DNA of 64,000 nucleotides from contig NC_069662.1 in the NCBI RefSeq assembly GCF_027244095.1, forward strand, positions 17,758,501-17,822,500, read 5' to 3'. The stretch is from Hemicordylus capensis (lineage: Eukaryota > Chordata > Lepidosauria > Squamata > Cordylidae). The notes beneath the pieces are model-generated. The model did not search any database, had not been told where the DNA came from, and was given only the letters and a program-made list of their open reading frames with translations. Shown in pieces: positions 57,701-64,000 of this stretch. A program made the translations under genes and the position numbers. Each line of letters begins with the position of its first letter. Within the stretch, counting starts at the first letter, position 1.

Positions 57701-58326
57701 CATTTGGTTTGGCTCAATGCCTCCAATCAATATTGAGCTGGCAGTCGTATTCTAGGGAAAAACAACACTGCCGCTGCTCCAGGCGTAAGGGCTGCCATAT
57801 TACTCTGAATTAGAGGATCTAGAAAAACGATATCCCTTCATATCTATAGCTTCATCCTATCTCTGATGAAGGACATGCATATGGATCTGCCCCCGCCCCC
57901 CCCCCCAGCAAACCTCTTGCAATACAGAAGAAATGGCATACGGGAACCACAGGAGAGCACTTCTCTTACTTACTACAACCATTTTAAAGATAATTTATAT
58001 AGTCGATCAGCGTACATGCAAGCATTGCCAAATAGAATGCAGAATATAGTACCAATATTTGTTGTAAGGATGGCTAAGATGATCAGCTGGTGGGATATAT
58101 GTAATCCCTTGTTATTTACCAAACCGATTCGTGTCATGGTAGCAAACTGGATTATGTCTTGACATCACAACTAGGTGCTCACAATCGTCCCTACCGCCAG
58201 GTATCTTTATGCACAACTTTTATGAGCGGCAACAAGGGGGCGGGGGGGCAGGTTTTGTGGCACCTAAAGACGAGCAGGCTTATTGTAAGCTTCTGTGGCT
58301 AGAGCCCCTTCCCACCGTAGCCTCAC
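54735..58326 (-). other. YPEL3: Probable YPEL3 intron 1
   Basis: The interval runs from a good donor at 58326 (CTGCCAG|GTGAGG on the minus strand) to the acceptor before the first coding exon (CTTGCAG|GGGGCC at 54734/54735). The part at 55.3-56.1 kb is purine/G-rich on the plus strand with runs of ten or more G. The part at 56.4-58.2 kb is AT-rich with no recognised repeat or gene. Confidence 0.55.
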
Positions 58327-58660
58327 CTGGCAGACGAGAAACGCAGAAGGATCGCGTCTTCTGATGGAGCCTCCCAGCTCTTCCGATGCCTGTCTAGGCC
58401 AGGGCGCGGGGATTGGTGCAGCTCTTGGGGAGGGGAGACACCCCACGGAGAGACCTGTGGCCCCCCAGAAAAGGCTCCAGCTGGAAGTCTAGACTTCCTC
58501 TTGTTTACAAACCAAAGCCGAGAAACAAAGGTGTCTCCTCCCCCTTTTTCTTTCCCTCCTCCTTTCTGCGGGCTTTCCCCTTTGCTCCTTCCTCTTTCTT
58601 TCCAGCCAATGAGAAGGAAGTATGCAAATAAACTGCAGAACTTTTCCAACGGGAGGGGAC
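58327..58660 (-). promoter_or_regulatory. YPEL3: Candidate YPEL3 promoter and 5' non-coding exon
   Basis: On the minus strand an octamer ATTTGCAT (plus strand 58622-58629) and an inverted CCAAT box (plus strand CCAAT at 58606-58610) are followed by a GC-rich exon-like stretch. It ends in the donor CTGCCAG|GTGAGG at 58327/58326. YPEL genes are known to have non-coding first exons. No transcript evidence is available here. Confidence 0.5.
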
Positions 58661-59004
58661 GTCTGTCGAGGAAGCACATTCTGTGGCACGTAGAGAGTGG
58701 GAGGAGAAAGCGCCAGACCTGGGCTTGCGCTGTGTGGACAGCAGTCGAGAGACCGCGCTGAGACATTTGAAATGAGGATGTCCATACTGTAGTAGGCCTG
58801 ATCAGAGCATGGTTTTCCTGAGAACAAAGAGCAGAGCTTCCAGAGCAGAGGATGCCCCTTTCCGAGGGGCAAAAACAAGAGTCAGTATCATTTTAAAGAA
58901 CAAAAAATTTATTGCAGGGTAAGGTTTTGTGACAAGGTTTTGTAAGTTTTCATGGATGGTTATGATCTAGAATATTTACTGCTTTTCAGTGAAAAAGTCC
59001 ACAA

Positions 59005-59210
59005 AGCACTTTACATAGCAAAAGGAACAAGAAGATGCTTCCCTGTCCCCAAAGGGCTGACAGTCTAAAAAGAAACATAAGGGAGATGCCAGCAACAACC
59101 ACTGGGAGGAACGCCCTTCTGAGCTGACTAGAAGGAAGTAACTATCCCCCTGCTAAATATAAAAGCCACCACTTTAAAATGTGCCTCGTTGACCAGTTAG
59201 CAGGTACTAG
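59005..59210 (-). mobile_element. SINE copy, same type as 10953-11215, reversed
   Basis: CCCCAAAGGGCTGACAGTCT, CCAGCAACAACCACTGG, CTATCCCCCTGCTAAATATA and CAGTTAGCAGG are reverse complements of the family segments in reverse order. Confidence 0.7.
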
Positions 59211-59479
59211 AGCATCAGATCTATGAAGTGTTATCCTCAACTTGGCAGGTATTCATTCATGGATATAAAGGAAAAAAGAAATGATAAATAGTCTATGTAC
59301 AGTCTAACAATTCTATATCAAGCTTAAATGAATAGGAATGGACTCTCCTTAAGAATTTCTCTACTAAAGCAAGCTCAAGATTGAAAAGAAGATAATTCAG
59401 ACTTGGTGCTAACAAGCCCTAAATAATTACATTTTATCCTATTCTTTCTCCTCAAGTTGACATGCATGCTCCCCCCCCT

Positions 59480-59715
59480 TCCCCCCCTCACAACAGCCCT
59501 GTGAGGTTGGTTAGGCTGAGACAATGACTGATCCAAGATCACACAATGAACTTTTATTACACTTTTTTCATCTCTTCCTCCAAGGAGCAAAAAGTGACAC
59601 ATATGATTCCCCCTCCACCTGTTTTACAGATCTCACAACAGCCCTGTGAGGTGAATTAGAGTAAGTGTGTGTGACTGGCCCTAGTCCAATACTCTAACCA
59701 GTACACCATGCTGCT
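59480..59715 (-). repeat. Two overlapping MIR-like SINE fragments
   Basis: CACAACAGCCCTGTGAGGTT occurs at about 59489 and again, slightly changed, at about 59633. TCCAATACTCTAACCAGTAC ends the second fragment. Confidence 0.6.
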
Positions 59716-60375
59716 GCTACAAATATGCTGGCTATCCCTAGGTGAACTGCCTTTGTGTTCTTAGGCAAGCCACCCTCTCAGTCTCCCATCTGCAGTGTGA
59801 AGAGGGTGATACATACTGGCTGACAGTCTAATGCTGTGCTTGCTCAACAGCAAAGTGGCACTGGTGCAAGAAGATCGCATTGCTCTGCTATATCATGGGG
59901 ATTTTCAGAAATGCACGGTTGCACAGAAGTCCCCTGCAAAATTTATGAAGCATACCACAGGTTGCACAAATGAAAACATGTTTCTGCTTGCGCAGCTCTC
60001 ACCTGGAACACAAACTCCAGAGTTAGTGCAACTAGTTCTTTTGCAAGCAAAGCATTTGTCCGGATGGTGACCACTTACCCCAGGGTGGTTAGGAGTATAT
60101 CAAGATAGTATGTGTGAAATGCTTTGTGCATGCCCAAAGGGCTGTGCAAATGCTAATGTTTAACTGCAAGGAAAGGCAAAACAAGAACTGGAGAGCCATT
60201 GCTAGCCTACAGTGGATAATGCTGACTGGGTGGGGTGGGGTGGGCAGTCTGACTTGAAATAAGGAACTGTATTCCTATGACTAACTGTGTGGAACCTACA
60301 GTTAATTTGGTAACTAGGTCAATTTCTTCCTGTCTGCCACTTTACCTTAACCCATGTTCATAGAAATTAGGGTAT

Positions 60376-60628
60376 GCTCTGGTGCAGTGGGGAAATGTCT
60401 AGCAGGCCAGAGGTTGCCTGTTCGAATCCCCACTGGTATGTTCCCCAGACTATGGGAAACACCTATATCGGGCAGCAGCAATACAGAGAGATGCTGAAAG
60501 GCATCAACTCTGCATGGGAGATGGCAATGGTAAACCCCTCCTGTATTCTACCAAAGACAACCACACATAGGGCTCTGTGGTCGCCAGGAGTTGACACCGA
60601 CTGGACGGCACGCTTTACCTTTACCTCT
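60376..60628 (+). mobile_element. tRNA-derived SINE with GACGGCACACTT tail
   Basis: It starts TCTGGTGCAGTGGGGAAATG with the B-box GTTCGAATCCCC and ends GACGGCACGCTTTACCTTTA. Confidence 0.8.
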
Positions 60629-61633
60629 GCATCTTATTATCTGTGAAAGTTTTCACCACCTGAAACAGGTTTGGTCTTTGAGGATCCCAGATCCCTTGGC
60701 CTACTTGCTGCAGCAGGTTAAGAAACATAGACGTTAAGCCACAAAACCACTGTTTTGGATTTGGCTGTCAAATTTGGCATTGTGAACTTTGGCCTTGACA
60801 GATCCTGAGAGCTTCCAGCTCACTCTGTGAAGGAATTGTCCCTGCTTTGGTATTTGCTCATAGGATCAATATTGTTATGCCTATATGCCTGTTCGTTGCC
60901 AGCAACTGCTAGCCAAGTGTGGGTTACACCCAAGCTGATTGGAGCTTACACTAATTTGGATGGATTCTTCTATGTTCATTTGTGTTTGGCATAGCCTTGT
61001 GGCACGTGGACTGCGATCTCTTGCATCACTTGGGCTTTCTGGCCTTACTTTGTGTTTGTGGGTGGGGGAGAGACAACAAAAACACTCTGTACTCAGAGTA
61101 TATCTACCCACGCGAATGTCCGGTTCATATGCCTGATGAAGTGGGCACTGGCCCACAAAAACCTGTGCTGCAATAAATATATTAAGGCGACAGGTTATGA
61201 AAACAGGAAGAGCCTTGCTGAATCACCCTCTCTTTCTCCACCACACGTGTGTGCACACAGCAGCGGACTCCCTGATGGAGCAGTCTGGGGTAGGCTGCCC
61301 TTCTCAGTGGGCTGCTGCGCTGAGGTCAGCATGGCTGAGCGGTGGGGGCAGGGCAGCCTACCCTGGGCTGCTCCATCAGGGAATCTGCTGCTTCGTGTAC
61401 ACATGAGCGATGGAGAAATCGAGGGTGCCACCAGGTTGAGGGGTGGGTGACCTGAACACGGGCTGTCTATGTCCTCCCTGCACCACTGTCCAGCACCCTG
61501 TTTCCTACAGTGGTCCACCAGATACCTCTTGAAGCCAAACAACCAGGAGATGACATGTCTCCTCTCCTGCTGTTGCTCCCCTGCAAATGGTGTGCAGAGG
61601 CCTCCTGCCTCTGTACCTGGGTGTAGTCTATAG

Positions 61634-61769
61634 CAGGGATTCTCAATGTTGGGTCCCCAGTTGTTATAGGACTTCAACTCCCATAATCCCTAGCCCCAGT
61701 GGCCTTTGGTTGAAGATTATGGGAGTTGAAGTCCAATAACATCTGGGGATCCAGCTTTGAGAATCCCTC
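61634..61769. mobile_element. hAT-like foldback MITE with 8-bp target duplication
   Basis: The ends are CAGGGATTCTCAA and TTGAGAATCCCTC. Flanks are GTCTATAG (61626-61633) and ATCTATAG (61770-61777), 7 of 8 identical. The core has CTTCAACTCCCATAATCCC and GATTATGGGAGTTGAAGTC. Confidence 0.8.
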
Positions 61770-61784
61770 ATCTATAGCCATCAA

Positions 61785-62060
61785 GACTAGTAGCCATTGT
61801 TAGGCCTGAGCCAGATCTCCATGAATTTGGCTAAGCCCCTTTTAAGTAGCCTATAGCCCTCAGAACTAGTAGTCACTGATAGGCCTGTCCTCCATTAATT
61901 TGTCTAAGCCATTCAAGTTGGTGGCCATCACCACATCCTGCGACAGAGAATTCCATAGATTAATTATGTGCTTTGTGAAAAAGTACTTCCTCTTGTCGGC
62001 CCTACATTTCCTGGCAGTCAGTTTAATGGGATGAATCCTAGTCCTAATAAGAACATGAAA
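61785..62060 (-). mobile_element. CR1-type LINE 3' fragment, reversed
   Basis: CTCCATGAATTTGGCTAAGC is the reverse complement of the segment CATGGAGGAG seen at 62.49 kb with its upstream part. GAGAATTCCATAGATTAATT and AAGTACTTCCTC answer GGAATTCTCTGCC and GAGGTACTTTTCC of the same copy. Confidence 0.75.
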
Positions 62061-62239
62061 GGAGCCCTGGTGGGTTCAGGCCCAAGTTGGTTTATGTGAC
62101 TCAGTCTGTTGCAGGGGCAGGGCCTTGTAGATTCCCTGGTTAGGACATGGGTGGCGGGGGCTCATCTGTTGACCATGTGGGGTCTTCTTCCAGCCTGTTT
62201 GTCTTCCATTCCTTCTTCTCTGTGAACCCATTATAAACA

Positions 62240-62705
62240 AGATGAGACCTGATAGAGGTCTCTAAAATCATGCATGGTGTGGAGAAAGTGGATAGAGAGA
62301 AATTCTTCTCCCTCTCACATAACACTAGAACCAGGGGTCATCCCATGAAATTGATTACCAGGAAATTTAGGATCAGCAAACGGAGGTACTTTTCCACACA
62401 GCGCATAATCAACTTGTGGAATTCTCTGCCACAAGATGTGGTGACAGCCAACAACCTGGATGGCTTTAAGACGGGTTTGGATAACTTCATGGAGGAGAGG
62501 TCTATTGACGGCTACTAGTCGGAGGGCTGTAGGCCACCTCCAGTCTTAGAGGCAGGATGCCTCTGAGTACCACTTGCAGAGGAGTAACAGCAGGAGAGAG
62601 GGCATGCCTGTAGGCTTCCAGCAGCATCTGGTGGGCTACTGTGTGAAACAGGATGCTGGACTAGATGGGCCTTGGGCCTGATCCAGCAGGGCTGTTCTTA
62701 TGATG
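62240..62705 (+). mobile_element. CR1-type LINE, 3' end with ORF2 C-terminus
   Basis: An open stretch at 62270-62518 ends with FSTQRIINLWNSLPQDVVTA and NLDGFKTGLDNFM, the typical C-terminal motif of CR1/L2 ORF2 proteins. The 3' UTR ends TGATCCAGCAGGGCTGTTCT, the squamate CR1 tail. It is a 5'-truncated, inactive copy. Confidence 0.8.
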
Positions 62706-62709
62706 GAAC

Positions 62710-63690
62710 ATGGCAAGAATCCCAGGATGATCAGGCACCATGTGCGTAATTGGTCCCCCTTTCATGTGGAGGGTGCCTATAATTCCCTCTCCAATAGGCT
62801 GTCAGTTTCCTATGTACTTTGGCGACATAATATCATTTTAGGGTAGTCGTGTTAATATGTTGCAGCAAAAATAGTGGGTCTTGTGGTCTTCAAAAGAACC
62901 GATTTATTGTAGCAGAAGGATTTGTGGGCTTGAGTCCCATTCATGGACATCAGCAGAAGGCATCTCATCAGTGGTGGTTCTTACCTGAGGGCAGAGTGGG
63001 TGGCCGCCCACCTGAAAATATCTCCTCTGTCTGTCTTGTGTAACCATTTCTCTGTCTGGCTCACTGCCTCCTTGTCTGTGCCTTTTTCCTGCCTACAGCC
63101 TGGTCCCAGTGTGTACGTGGGATGGGTAACTGTACCAGGATTTTGTAAATACCAATAGGAACCCACAGAGTTGTTCAGATTTGAATACTAATGAGGCAGG
63201 AGCCAATTATGAGGCTTGCCTTATTTTCAAAAGGTGGGCAGAGACTGAGCACCAATCAGAAGGCATCATGCTGATTGACAGGTTTTTCTCTGGATTGTGA
63301 CCAGTATCTGTAACATATGTCCACTGGTGGTTATAGTTCAATGGGCAAGGGGTAAGGAAGTGATCTCTATAAAAACCACTTGTTGCTTGCTAGGATGGAC
63401 CCCCAGGCTAAGTGGTGAGCGGGCAGAGAGTGGCACCCAGTTGTTCAGCAGTCATGGAGTAGGCTCAGGGTGTCCCCAAGCATCTTTGCTTCCTATGGTG
63501 TCCTCTAAGTTACAGGAGATGGTTCATAGCTGCAGCAAGCATCACTGAAAAACCTGTGGTCTTTCTGGTTTTTTTATGTATGCATTTTTGAAATAGGCAG
63601 GCAGATATGCCCTTGTAACTTCGGAAGGCATTTGTTCTCCACTTTTGTAGCTGATCTTTGCTTTATCTGTGGCTTATATAGACTTATTTA
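62710..63690. other. Non-coding DNA near the right end
   Basis: I see no gene and no repeat that I can name in this stretch. Confidence 0.4.
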
Positions 63691-63694
63691 CTTT

Positions 63695-63900
63695 TACGTG
63701 TATAGTCTGTGCTCCTCCAAGAAGCCCAGAGTGGTGCACATGGCTTCATTTATCCTCCCAACAGCCCAATGAGGAATGTTATGCTGAGAGATAAGTGACT
63801 GTCCCAGAGCCAGCCAGTGAGTTTCAGGGCTGAATGGGGATTTGAACTTGGATTCCCCCAGTCTAGTCCAGCACACTAACCACTGTACCACTCTGGCTCA
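63695..63900 (-). repeat. MIR-like SINE, reversed
   Basis: GCTCCTCCAAGAAGCCCAGA, CAACAGCCCAATGAGGAATG, CCCAGAGCCAGCCAGTGAG, GATTTGAACTTGGATTCCC and CACTAACCACTGTACCACTC follow the family order. Confidence 0.65.
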
Positions 63901-64000
63901 CAGACAGACATAATCAGGAAGACAGAGCCGCCCTGGTGATTTCAGAATGCATTTACTCTCCACAGAAGCAGCCTTTTGTCGCTAGTCTGTGCGTTACTTG

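Noticed and set aside
57866-58162. Open frame of 98 codons in the AT-rich block upstream of YPEL3
   Set aside because: It starts in a C-homopolymer region, resembles no known protein and has no splice or promoter context.
58700-64000. Search for GDPD3 or MAPK3, the next human neighbours
   Set aside because: No stretch on either strand gives a recognisable glycerophosphodiester phosphodiesterase or MAP kinase exon; they probably lie beyond the right end.

Overview
The window looks like nuclear DNA of a squamate reptile (lizard or snake). Five multi-exon, vertebrate-type genes are present. The interspersed repeats are those of squamate genomes: Sauria-type tRNA SINEs, a second tRNA SINE, CR1 3' fragments, MIR-like SINEs and many short foldback elements. 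The species cannot be named from the sequence.

Genes in order: (1) a CRK-family SH2-SH3-SH3 adaptor, + strand, 2215-3936, 3 exons, 246 aa; (2) ALDOA, + strand, coding 12692-18228, 8 coding exons, 364 aa; (3) PPP4C, + strand, coding 22486-29737, 8 coding exons, 307 aa; (4) TBX6, - strand, 43375 down to 32228, 8 coding exons, 447 aa; (5) YPEL3, - strand, coding 54649 down to 50206, 4 coding exons including a 44-nt micro-exon, 119 aa, with a probable 5' non-coding exon near 58.33-58.6 kb. Every exon chain was assembled by hand from splice sites, and phase is kept across all junctions in all five genes.

The order and orientation ALDOA(+)-PPP4C(+)-TBX6(-)-YPEL3(-) match human 16p11.2. The CRK-like gene left of ALDOA has no counterpart I know of in the human block. 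It resembles CRKL more than CRK. Human CRKL lies on 22q11 with TBX1, YPEL1 and MAPK1, so this gene may be a third CRK ohnologue kept in reptiles and lost in mammals. It is the most interesting item in the window.

Regulatory candidates: an ALDOA muscle-type promoter with a perfect MEF2 site at about 6.23 kb and a ubiquitous-type promoter at about 11.4-12.1 kb; a PPP4C promoter with four CRE/ETS composites (20.35-20.79 kb); a T-box half-site upstream of TBX6; and a YPEL3 promoter with an octamer and a CCAAT box.

The remaining DNA is introns and intergenic repeats. Notable are a LINE copy inside PPP4C intron 7 with a 16-bp target-site duplication and no reverse-transcriptase domain, a foldback (hAT-like) family whose core resembles the ZNF143 motif, an 85-bp triplication at a SINE end, and a decayed tandem array in a YPEL3 intron carrying YY1-like motifs. 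The window contains no CRISPR array, rRNA or true tRNA gene, and I recognised no retrovirus-like element. From 54.7 kb to the right end only the YPEL3 5' region and repeats are visible. The expected next neighbour, GDPD3, is not in the window.
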